Origin: Gracilaria domingensis
Lineage: Eukaryota; Rhodophyta; Florideophyceae; Gracilariales; Gracilariaceae
Assembly (NCBI GenBank): GCA_022539475.1
Contig: VCMS01000037.1
Location: 1-64,000, forward strand
DNA length: 64,000 nt
Reading direction: 5' to 3'
Within the stretch, counting starts at the first letter, position 1; each line of letters begins with the position of its first letter. The translations under genes were made by a program, and so were the position numbers. The notes below the pieces were generated by a model that saw only the letters and a program-made list of their open reading frames with translations, was not told the origin of the DNA and made no database searches. Shown piece after piece: positions 44,440-55,271 of the stretch.

Positions 44440-45830
44440 TCTGCCTCAGACAAAACACGCTCTTGTCCAAGACAGGATGCATTTTGGAGCAAGAGAACAC
44501 GGAGAAGGTACCGAAGGTAGTGCACCAAATGAGCTGCGAGCTGGGAAAGTACGAAGGTAAGTTTTGCAGGACACTGTCCTGAGGACAGACAGTGAGCTGT
44601 CCGTAATGCATGGTTGGAGATTTCTTCTTTTCGTAAAATGATGTTTTGCCATCCTCTATGGCGCTGAGGAGTCGAACGGTGCCCGATCTTCTTTGGGATA
44701 CCTGCGAAGATCCGTTACATTTCTCTGAGGGAGTCAAGCATAACATCTAAATGCGTGTCGCATGATGGTGGATCACACGATGGCGGAACGTGCGGCACCA
44801 AGGACAGGATTATCAATACAGCGGTTTGGTTGGTCTTGAAATGAGTATGTTTGACTGGCAACCAACACTACCAAGGCGTGACACTCAAAATGCTCTTCCC
44901 GAAGCAGCCCAATTGTTTTCGAATGCTGCAAAAACAAGCTCGCTGCGACGAATCAAGCCTTTTTGACGCGTATTTGTGCACTTCGCTAATTGTATTTTGC
45001 GTTTTGAACTCTCTTCATTTCCGAAAGGCTGACAAAGAATGCGGGTTTGGGCTACACAATCTTCTGCACATTTTACAGTCACTATTTATCTTGCGGTCTT
45101 TTTTGCCCTCATCCGCTATCACTTGGCTTCGGTTGGGTTTGAAATATATTTACGCCTGCATAGTTTATACAAAAATGGAGCACTAACTTTATGCTACACC
45201 GAAATAAGCGCAATCTACTCATAGGAGAAAGAGAGAGAGCCGTAAAGAGGAAACACTTGTTGAGCATTCTACTTGTGATTCTGCGTTTCAGTGGATGCCA
45301 GTTTGACTACAATAACACTGCCGGGACTTATGGACATCTACTCTTGCTTCGAAGCCGCTATCACTGTTCTTCTGAGTCCAGGCGTCAAAGCAGACTAGTG
45401 AATATCTCGTAATGCAGAAGACGGTCATCTCTGTTCAGAGTTAACTTAATACGGTTTGTTACTTTCTCAACATCTTTAGAATTTTCAAAATATATTAGCC
45501 GTTTTCAAAAAGCGATTTTAAGCTTAGAGCTAAACCCTCGAATCCAAGCAACTAGCAAATTTCAAAACAAGGAGAACGCTTATTACATGCCCCACTACAC
45601 CCTCAACGTAGACAAGAGATCACACCCTCACTTTATGGACGAAAGCAAGCTCATTCTTTCATTGCTACTCATGGAAAAAATGAACCAAACTGCAGCCCAA
45701 ACATAAACATTGATTAAACAGGGAACCTCTCTCGCGGCCACACTGCGCTGTTGTAGTGAACAGCAAGACCAGACAGACGAAGGCGACGGCCCTGGGAGTT
45801 GCAATGCTGTCTTAGAATCTAAGCCCTTGT
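44440..45830. other. No supported gene
   Basis: About 1.4 kb. Short frames on both strands (44432-44746 minus, 44851-45186 plus and others) have no recognised domain or shared homologue in this window. The stretch lies between two MITEs and may be host intergenic DNA or a decayed part of a Harbinger element. Confidence 0.35.
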
Positions 45831-46248
45831 CCCTACAAGAAAATTTTTCATTTTTGTGAGTGCAAATGGAGTGCATATTTCAGGGTGTTTAGCTTCCTAC
45901 TGCACTCTGCCCGTACGCCATTCGCGTTCCAATGTGACATCCTTGGCAGGGCATTTTAATTTTTTAATAGTTTATTTCATTATTGTGAGTGCGCATGGAG
46001 TGCAAACTGAGATCGTGGAGGGCGAAGTGCGGACAATGCGGGCGCAGATGGAGTGCAACATGTATCGCGTGCACTCCAAGTGCGCTCCATGTGCTTAGCG
46101 GGCGTCTTCCAATGTGACACCGCGAAACTAGGCTGCAATCGCACATTGATCGCACTCAATGCGCCATCTGTTTGGCATCCATGTATCATCCATTGGTGCC
46201 ATCCTACCTCAAATTGCACTCCCCTTTTTCTAAAACTTTCTCATAGGG
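45831..46248. mobile_element. MITE family 1, copy c
   Basis: A 418-bp element with ends CCCTACAAGAAAATTTTTC and AACTTTCTCATAGGG. The flanking triplets are TGT and CGT, a one-mismatch target duplication. It is more diverged than copies a and b. It abuts the PIF/Harbinger transposase remnant, whose open frame runs out of the MITE without an intervening stop. Confidence 0.65.
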
Positions 46249-47100
46249 CGTACTCCAAGCGCTTGTCAACAAACGTCTACCATGACACACGCTATGTATA
46301 TCTGGACGTCACTCTCTTTGAGACAACTACGCACATGAGCAGAAAGAAGTTTCAAGATCTGCCCCAACTTGTCAAATCAAATCTAGAGAGACTGATTGAT
46401 GTTCGATACCATTACACAGGCGAACAAAGGGTTCCGCGCAAGCGCAGACGCAGCACGGAGGAAATGTTGTTTATTTTCTTGGGTATTATAAGTGGTTCTG
46501 AAGAGGGAGGTGTTTGTATGGAACGAATAAGTCATAGGTATGGACTGTCTAGCGAAACCGTATCGAACTACTTTAAGCACGTTTTGTTTTCTCTCTTCAG
46601 TGCTTTGGACGCACAAGTCCCGAAACTTGTACGATGGCCGACGGAGAGAGAAAGGCAAAGCATGGAAGGGGTAGTGATTGGTTTCCCGAAGTGCATTCTC
46701 TTTGTTGACGGGAACAAGAGCAGGAGGTGGAGGCCAAAAGAGAATTCCGAACAGAAACGTGCATATCACGAGTACAAAAAGAACCACTGTAGGTCTGTTC
46801 TTGTTTGATGCTATTTGTTCAGCCGCTTTATTCGTATAGAGATATTCGATAATGAGGCGGAGAGTGATAGACATATGTACACTACATCAGAAGTGTTCTG
46901 ATACCCTACAGAGTATATTTCTGGCGAACAAGGAAAATATGGGAATCGCTGGGAGCGGCGTTATTGCCGTTCCCTATAGACGCAATAAAAGTACGACATT
47001 GATGTACCGAACGGAACACCACCGATGCATCAGGAAACAGCGGATTGTGAATGAGTCGGGGATCAGGAATATAAAGAATCGATACCGTTTGCTCTAAAGG
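46249..47100 (+). pseudogene. PIF/Harbinger transposase (DDE_Tnp_4 type) remnant
   Basis: The frame continues from the adjacent MITE and shows the N-terminal helix FETTTHMSRKKFQDLPQLV, a charged linker, then RRSTEEMLFIFLGIISG, a helix-turn-helix-like YGLSSETVSNYFKHVL and the first catalytic strand PKCILFVDGNKSRRWRPK followed by YHEYKKNH. This order (helix-turn-helix, VDG with the conserved Asp, then a Lys/His-rich motif) is that of PIF/Harbinger transposases. After a stop near 46806 similarity continues weakly, with YISGEQGKYG and IAVPYRR, the usual second-Asp/GD-x-G region, up to about 47.1 kb. The copy is dead. Relatives of this enzyme are the likely movers of the 3-bp-duplication MITEs around it. 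Confidence 0.65.
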
Positions 47101-47280
47101 CGTTGGCAGCTCGAAAAAGCGCTCTTTTCGATCGGCTACAATACTGTTGCAATGTTATGCAATTGGCGCTTCCACCGGCCAGGATATGCGCTACAACCAA
47201 GATATAGGTATGTATAGTGCAACGCTCATCTATGAGGATTTTCGCTGGACTTAGTCATAATTCCCGTTTACGGGTTTGCC
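47101..47280. other. Short spacer
   Basis: No feature seen. It separates the Harbinger remnant from the LTR-like block. Confidence 0.4.
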
Positions 47281-48000
47281 TGGTACACATTAGTATATGA
47301 CTAGTAATAACCAGTGGTTACAATCCAGATAGTTCGGACACGTGTCACACGGTGGAGCTGATGGGAGGTTGACCAATACAGGTGGGCGTTTGTCACCATA
47401 AGCGGGTGTTTTAGTTAATATTATTTGTTAATTTTAGGGAGCGCACTACTTAGCCCCCCAGCGTCGCCGCCGTCCCGCCCAGTAAAGTTCCCCAACCAGG
47501 GTGATCCTATCTCAATATCTCGGCTCTAGCGTTTCTCGCCTTCGGCGGTGCACAACTCCTTATCGGAGGGACCCCCCGTTGCAACGGCTCGGCTATCCAC
47601 CCTGCGTTTCCTAAGAAACCCAACTGTGGGAGTGCTAACGGCTTTTGTCGCGTTTCGACCCTGTACAGAGAACCTTCGGCTGTACGCCGTATCCTTTTGC
47701 CCCCTTTTTCTTGAGGTCACCACACTTACGTGGGTGTCTTTCCTCTCTTCCCTTCTTTCTACCCACTGCGTGGTACCGACCCGCTAGAGAGGTACACTCC
47801 ACACACGTGGTTTGCTTTCTCTCCTCAACTCTCTACGCTCCGTCGTGACGGGTTGGCCCCGGTTTTACACCCGGCTAGCCGTGCCATTCCGGAGACGCTC
47901 TGTTCGCTGGCTGCCCTCCGTAGAGTAAGATCCCGAACGTCTTCGTGGTGTTTTCCTGCTTGCAGGCATTGCACTACAGTATGAGAAGAAACTTGCTGCT
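47281..48000 (+). repeat. LTR-like block 1 (gypsy-type, partial)
   Basis: A GC-rich block that aligns by eye with 48180-49050 and 60840-61530. Shared phrases include CCCCAACC-GG in the middle, CGTCGTGACGG, TTACACCCG and, at the far end, a pyrimidine-rich stretch before GCATTGCAC. Each block carries acacgtgt words near its start. It is best read as a decayed LTR or LTR fragment of the same Ty3/gypsy lineage. Confidence 0.45.
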
Positions 48001-48179
48001 CATGCGTCAAGAGAAGATAGCGACGAAAATGATATGTAAACGAAGACGGATATTAATCTGCTGTGCGTGGAGCTGCGAGCACAACACATCCAAAAATTAT
48101 CTGCCCATCCTTCTCCGTAGCCGTGTCTGCCACTCCGCAATCTGAAGAGCTAAAAGCCCTGGAGAGGGATGCACTGAGG

Positions 48180-49050
48180 TGCTTGTCATAATTTGTTGAT
48201 CCGTTACCGGCTTCGACCCCTCCTGTTATGGCAGGCTACTGTGGTAATGGCCCTATTTTGGGGTATGCCTAGGAAGGGTAGTGTTTCTGCACACGTGTGG
48301 TGAGTTATCTCGATGCCGGGTTCGCCGTGACAAGCCTGCGACGGTTTCACACGTGTAGAGTGCTGGCCGGCAGCGCCGGATAGTTAGGTCTTTCAGTTGA
48401 TACTTTCAAGTGCCCTATATAAGTGGCGGCACCTGCCGTCACTGTAGGGGACGTAAATCTCAAGGAGGCCTCTGACTTTGACTTTTTTGCCACTTGCGAA
48501 CGGTCATAGTCCCCAACCGGGCAAACCGCCGCAACCCGGGGCTAGTCATCTCACCTCTACCTCCGAGGAGTGCTACACCGTCGTTACGGCATCTTTTCTA
48601 TATTTTTATCACTATTGTTTCCGTCATAGGGCTCTTATTACTCTGCCCTGTTGTACAGGTTTGGCCCACATTGTCTGGGACTATTCCTCGATCTCGGGAG
48701 TCAGTGCACCGCTGTGTGGCTCTTTTGTTGCCCCTTTTTTCTCAACACCTTTGGCCTGGATATCTAAACTCGCTGTGGCACGCCAGAACACCCGGATACC
48801 TACGCCGATTCTTACCCTTTACCTCCGACTGCACGCCCAAATTAGAACTACCCGGACCTACACCCGGCTTCGCTTTGGCCCTATCGGAGGGTTCTACTGC
48901 TGTCCTTACCTCTATGAAGAGCATGGCTTGAACACCCTGTCGGTGCTTTTCCACGACGCTACCGTTGTTCTCCCGCATGCGGGTTTGCACCACAAAATCA
49001 AGTGCGGCAGGCTCTTTCTTTCCTTCCGTTGGATTTTAGCTGTCTTTTAA
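48180..49050 (+). repeat. LTR-like block 2 with TATA box
   Basis: It begins near TGTCATAATTTG at 48186, has a CTATATAAG box at 48414-48422, and ends with CGGGTTTGCACCACAA near 48995, the same end as block 3 (GGGTTTTGCACCACAA at about 61528). Shared phrases such as GGGGCTAGTCATC against GGGACTAGTCATC support a common LTR family. It may be the 5' LTR of an element whose inside is now partly other sequence. Confidence 0.5.
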
Positions 49051-49158
49051 CGCGTCGGCATTTCACTCTATAACGAGCTGAAGGTCTACGACCAAATGCT
49101 AGGATTTAAGAGGCCGTGGTAGTGATATCGTCAGCTGAATGATTTTGAGGTTATTGAT

Positions 49159-49563
49159 CTAGGCAATCAAGCCTACAAGGATGCTTAACTGCTCACTTTG
49201 GCGTCTCTGAAGCGCGGCACTTCCAATCGCTGCATTCGCTATGTATATCAGAGCCTTCAAGTTATGCACTTCCGCCGCAGTCTTCTTTCTTTTGCGCTCT
49301 TCCTTCTTTTTCTGCCGCTCACGTTTGTTCTTCTCCAACATCTTCTTTCGTTATCGATTTCTTGTTTCTTTCTCAGCACTGCGCTCGCCCTTAGGTGCAC
49401 GCGAACGTTCTGTGATATCATCTCTGGGCATTGCGAGTTTTATCGTCTCATGTTTAAAATCAAAAACGTCCTTTTTGAGCAAATGCTGTGCTTGGGTTTT
49501 CATATCGCGTTCCGCTGCAACCGAAACATCTCTTTTATCTTGTACTTTCCTCGACAATACCAA
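49159..49563 (-). pseudogene. Hypothetical Lys/Glu-rich coiled-coil protein
   Basis: No family is recognised. The minus-strand frame reads MVLSRKVQDKRDVSVAAERD, continues through a basic region to an in-frame stop near 49351, and goes on in the same frame with KNKRERQKKKEERKRKKTAA and a short hydrophobic C-terminus (LKALIYIANAAIGSAAL). It is a small, highly charged helical protein, or the conserved tail of a larger decayed gene extending to 50.07 kb. It lies between the LTR-like block and the gypsy element. Confidence 0.3.
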
Positions 49564-51000
49564 AACCTTCTCACCTAACCGTAAATTGAACGTAATAAAG
49601 TTTTGAATGCTACCCGTCTTTATACGCGCCGTTTGCGCCGTCTCTTGAGAAAAATGATATTTTTGCTACTGTGTCACGATCATGCTGTCTGGTACATGGT
49701 TGTTCTCTGCGAAACGAAAAACGATTAAAAATTTTTGATCTAGTGTGGCAGCTTTTAGATAAAGCATTTGTGTGACAATAAAGTCGAGATAAGCAGTTTG
49801 TTTTATAGATTGTTCACAACAATCCTATGCGATTAACGCGCATTGTTAGATTAAAAGTACGTAGATTTTGGATTGTAGTTTTTAGCTGTAACTGTGGTCT
49901 AAGTCGTACTGCTAGATCGGGTGCATAAAGATTAATGCACTCTGTATTAGGTGTTCCATTGGGTTTGATTGGCTGTGGTAGCAGAATTAGGGAATCTGAT
50001 AATGCAAAAGGTGAACGTAATTTGTTCTGGTTGGCTACCATAGATATCGGCAGTTTGAAGCGCAAATTGATCGAAGATGAGATGTAACACTGAGAATCTT
50101 AACTACTGAGCTTAAAAAGATTTCTAGAGTGGCTCGGGTGCGGTGTTTGGTGTAAGGTAGCCACTTTACAGAAGTATCCGGCCAGGTATCTGATGCACGT
50201 GAACAGCTGCACTTGTAATGGTCTTATACAACTGAGGTCAACCCGAGTTTGAAACTATGCACAACTTGTAGTAGTCTCTCATACTCTTCGATCAAACTCG
50301 GTGGAGCCAAAGAAAACAAAGCGTATTAAACGTGTTAACGGTGTGGATGTTGTAGATAATGTAGATGATGCAGACGTGTCAACGTGGAGTACTGTTATGA
50401 ATGTTAATTTGGGTTTTGTCTAGGACAAAACAGGGGATTATTCCAAACAAAATGTTTATTGAATTTGGGATATATCTAATTATTGTTGTTATGAGTGGAT
50501 GGAGTTTTTTGGGTTAAATGTATTTGTATAGTAGGTTTACTATGGTTACACTACTGGCCGTACAGTAGGCCTACTTAATTAAATAAAGTCTTTTTAGGCT
50601 GTCGCGCGGAGCGCGCACTCGGTCTCTCTTCCTCTCCGGCCAATTGCAGATCCGAAGGAGAGCCTAGAAGTGCCTCCCGAACAAGCCACTCTTTTTAAAA
50701 AATTCAATTGTCCGTAGACAAATTCTGAAACTATCTCAAAGTCCTAATATTGAAACAAAATTTCAGAAAGTTTAAAACTTCTAGAAAGAAGTAAGTTTTA
50801 AACAATACATTCCAAAAGTTTCAAATTGCTACAATTTGGCAGCATCGCTTTACAGTACTAAACAATTTACATTGACTTCTTCAGCTGACAGTAGATCCTG
50901 GCATGGTGGCCAGCAAAACTAAATCTGTCCACATAGACAAGAAAGACAGCTTGGAGAAACCGGCAGCGAATAAGAATATGCCAAGTCGAACACGTAAATC
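49564..51000. other. AT-rich stretch, no supported gene
   Basis: About 1.4 kb. A minus-strand frame at 49814-50065 is without a domain. A sharp change in composition occurs near 50.6 kb, where GC-rich sequence (GTCGCGCGGAGCGCGCACTC) begins. It is probably an unrelated insertion between the LTR-like block and the gypsy coding region, or its leader. Confidence 0.35.
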
Positions 51001-51079
51001 GCCAGATCGTACCAAAGAAGTGCCTGTTCTCACAGCCAATCATATCTCACCACGTTAACGAATTGACACGAATCACGCG

Positions 51080-52784
51080 TTGCCACGTGGAGATCAGATT
51101 TCTGTCGTTGAGACAATTTCTGAACATTTTTTATCAGCTAGTCAAATATTGGCTCGTGTTCTTCATAGGCCTTCGCTGTTCATTTTTACAGGTGGAAGAA
51201 TCTCAAAACCAATCATTCGCCGTCCTCTGAGTCCAATGAGGCAACGAAGGCTACTAAGTAGTTACGGCGGTTACCTACCAACTGACGAGGACACTTACGC
51301 GCCGCTGACCACTCGCCATCTTCAGCCTGGTAACCCTGCAAGTAACCGACTTGACAGGGTACTTAGTGCTGTAAATACGTCACGCGCAGAGTGTAGGACG
51401 ATGGACCGCATTTGTCTTCCAAGTGACACCGTTACCCCACGTGGAAGCATTCAGGTTTGAAGGAACTGGGGCCGACCAATCCCTTGTTCAAGAAGCTTTT
51501 GTCTTATCGGTACTACCGCTTGGAAGATTCTAGTTTGAATCGGACAGCCCGGGATACGGGAAAAGTCAAGGACTGCATCAAAAGGATGGCACTGTCCTTT
51601 CGCAACCAGCTATTTACTGGGGAAGATCCTATCCAAGTCCTGGATTTTCTCTCAGGCTTTGTCGCGGAAGCAGACATCCTCGGAATGAGTGAAAGTCAGG
51701 CTTACGTCGCCCTGCCCTACTTCCTACGAGGCCTCGCCGAAGATCAGTTCAACTCTGTAAGAGGTTCCTCTCGAGCCTCTGAAGGAGGGGTCACCTGTTG
51801 GCCCGAAGCCGTACAGTATCTACTCCGCTCGTACGCGACTAATGGCGCCATTGAGGAAGCCGTTACCGCGCTGCGGGAAACGAAGCAACGCCCGAAGGAA
51901 TCGGAAACCGAATTCTCAGTCGTCTGAACAAGGCTTTCCACCGTTGTAGCAATTTTTATCCGGCTAACGAGCGCTGTACGTTACTAATCCACGAATTGAG
52001 TCCGGCCATTCGCACTCTAGTCGCCCAACAACGGGAGGACAAGAGGAAGATTACGTATCTTGAACTCGTGCAATACGCGAAAGTGGAAGGTGACGGGTTG
52101 CGTGCCCGCTCCGGATACCGGGTTCCATCCAAGGCGCTTCATATCGAAGGAGCGCCATCATCAGTTTCACTGCTTCAGCAGGATCATCTTGGCCACGAAG
52201 TGGATAACTTGCACTTCGCACAGGAGGACCTGGTCTCTGTTCCGACGATGGAGTTGCCGTCCACGACCGAAGGCTCCATGGTGACGGACACCCAACTGCT
52301 TTATGCAGACCGCCCTCGTGTTCGGGCCCCGCAGGTACCCTAGGCCGGTAGTCGCTACGAGCGACCTGGTTGGGTAGACCCGCGGACGGTGAAGGTGCAA
52401 GACCCACGAACTGTCGTAAAGATGACCCCGAAGTTGATCTGTAATACTTGCTACAGCTACGGGCATGCAGCGCCAAACTGCAGCCTCACGTTGAGGGAAA
52501 TGCCCAAAGTAGTGGTCAATTACGAATCACTGACTCAGGAAGAGCAGGCATTAGTGCCCGTGACCGCATATCTGCGTGCTAAGATAGAATTTCGACGAAG
52601 GATTTCGGCTGCAGGAATAGCTGAGCGAAACTCTGGTTCTTCCCAGGCCAAGTATTCATCTGCTCAAGCCGTAGCGGCAACTGCTGCTGCGGGTAGTCCT
52701 ACTGCAGTTCCACAGGAATCCTGGCGGATCACTGGAGCACAGGACGCTGTTCCCGTTAGAACGAACGTAACTCAGTTAAACTGA
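51080..52784 (+). pseudogene. gag part of the GC-rich gypsy fossil
   Basis: A capsid-like helical region (VLDFLSGFVAEADILGMSES, then YALPYFLRGLAEDQF-like sequence) matches the Retrotrans_gag pattern. It is followed by a CCHC zinc knuckle, C-x2-C-x4-H-x4-C, near 52437, and a Ala/Ser-rich tail. Treated as a fossil part. Confidence 0.6.
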
Positions 52785-52816
52785 GTTCGGGAGTCTCTGA
52801 TGGAGAGGCGCCCAAT

Positions 52817-55240
52817 GTGAGGCCCAAGGCGCCCAAGGCGTCTCTGCCTCGCTCCCCGGTCATAATCCTTTCAAGGAAACAGGCCAATCTAGACGTGGAC
52901 TCTAATACCGTTGGTGTGTTGCGTCGCCCGTGGATACGGTTTAGGAACAACCGGATCCCGGACCGAGTCATGGAGATAGTTAAGAGGAACTACAAGGTTT
53001 TTGCAGATCTTGGCCTATCCACCCAGTATATGGTGCGACATCTGTCCATATTGGATACAGATGCCGGTCCCAATTTCATTGTCGAATCGTTGTTACCACC
53101 AGAAATCCGTAGTCGAGTTCGTCAAGGACCTGTCATGGACGTGGCAGACGCTAATAATAACCCGCTAAAGACGGCTGGAATGGTCAATCTCTCAACAAGG
53201 ATGGGCAACTGTGCTTCACAGCTGGATTTCATCGTCTGTAAGACGCTTGCTGCCCTTGTCATCTTGGGATGTGACTTTTGCGACCGTTATGTCGAGTCAA
53301 TCAAGCCGCGCATGCGTGAAGTAGAAATTGAAGATGGTTCGGTAGTACCGATTGTTCGTCGTTTACTGAGAAGGACGACAGCGAAACTAGTACCACTCCC
53401 ATCTCCTTTACAGGACTCAACACCCTCGAAGGAGTCTCCCAAACTTCGCCTGGCGCGACCTGTCCTTGTACCCCCTGGCTCGCAGGTTTGTCTTGACGTC
53501 ATCGCCGCACTCCGTGGGTTAAAAATTGTTTAACCACTTCAGTCTCTTTACGAGAAGTATCAGCTCGCACTTGCGAATGGTGTTGTTCAGATCTCTGATG
53601 AACGCCGCTTTCGAGTTATGGTGGCAAACGTCGGAAAGAAAGCTCAGTATTTTATGAAGAATCAGGTTGTCGGCACGGTGCTTCCGCACCCTACCGCCCT
53701 TATTCCTACTAAGGTTTCTGCTGCCAAAGTCCTGGGCCTCCTCGAACCCGCAAATGCAGTTACTTCCTCTAGGGAGGGGGAGGATGGTGTTCTCTTCTCG
53801 CCTTCTCCAGTGGAGCTTAACAACCCGAAGGATTCGGAAAGGAAGGACGTTTCTACCAGTTTTGACACACTCGATCCTGTCAAGGAAATTAGAACAGTCG
53901 TATCTGGATCATGTACCGGATTCACACCGTGAGAATTTACGCGAAATGTTGCGTGAGTTCACACCAATGTGGGATGGATCCCTCGGAGAGGTCTCTACCA
54001 CCGAACATCGGATTGATCTGTTGCCAGATACGAAGCCAATCGCTCAACACCTGTATAGGGCAGGCCCAAAGGCACGGGAGAAAGAACAGGAAGAACAGTT
54101 CCAAGTGGATAAAATGCTCCGCGCAGGCGTGATTGAGCCCGCTCAGTCAGAGTGGGCCTCACAAGTTGTACTGGCTCCGAAACTCGATGGGTCCTGGCGT
54201 TTTTGCATAGATTATCGTCGCCTTAACGATGTCACCGTCAAAGACGTGTACCCTATTCCACGTATGGATGAGTATATCGATTCGCTGGGTGACGCGACCG
54301 TGTTCTCCACATTGTATGCAAACTGAGGATACTGGCAAGTACCCGTTCGTCCGGAAGACCGTGATAAGACAGCCTTCACCTGTCATTCAGGGTTATACCG
54401 CTTCAAGCGTATGAAATTCGGGTTGACGAATGCCCCCGCTACTTTTCACCGTTCATCGGATATTCTACTTGCTCGCTTTAAGTGGCAAAGTTGCCTCGTC
54501 TACCTGGACGATATTATAGTCTTCTCCAATAACTTTGATGATCACCTCGAAAATGTTCGGGAGATCATGGCCACGCTACGTGATGCTGGAATAACACTCA
54601 AGTTGAGGAAATGTGTGCTTTTCACTGACTCAGTCAAGTATCTGGGACACATTATCCGTCCCGTACGGCTGCTGATCGAGGAAGCTCGTGTGAAGTCACT
54701 CAAGGAGGCTAAACAGCCTACAACTCAGACTGAGCTACGCTCCTTCCTAGGGCTATGCAACGTCTATCCACGGTTTATTCCGCGCTTCGCGAAGATCGCA
54801 GGACCTCTCAACGACCTTCTCAGGAAGGGACAACCACCAACACTGGAACCCCTTGCTCCCGCGCAAGCGGAAGCATTCGACTCTCTCAAAGAGGCAGTTA
54901 CCTCAGCACTGATCTTATCGTTGCCGAAGGATAGATTACCATTTACCGTAGATACGGATGCGAGTGCCAACCAAGTCAACTGTGCCTTATTTCAAACCAC
55001 ACCCGATGGGGAACGCAAACCAATTGTTTATTGGTCTAGGACACTCAACGTTCATGAACGGAACTATTCTGTATCAGAGAAGGAATGTCTTGTCATGGTA
55101 TAGGCTCTTCAGACACTACGTCCATATCTTATGGGTGTGCATTTTACCGTCAACACGGATCATTTCGCGTTGCGTTGGATGATGTATATCACGGAACCTT
55201 CTGGTAGATTAATGCGCTGACGACTTCGGCTAGCCGATTT
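52817..55240 (+). pseudogene. protease, reverse transcriptase and RNase H part of gypsy fossil
   Basis: A retropepsin-like region with LDTDAGPNFIVE and VILGCDF is followed by the reverse transcriptase, with KFGLTNAPATFHR, the YLDD box near 54500 and VKYLGHII, then the RNase H with FTVDTDAS and the ERNYSVSEKECLVMV strand. Order and motifs are those of Ty3/gypsy pol. Treated as a fossil part. Confidence 0.7.
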
Positions 55241-55271
55241 TGATTATGACGTCACCTACAAGAAGGAAACT

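Noticed and set aside
47548-48993. Overlapping plus-strand frames of 60-190 residues
   Set aside because: The region aligns with two other LTR-like blocks that end in the same sequence. The frames are not conserved between blocks.
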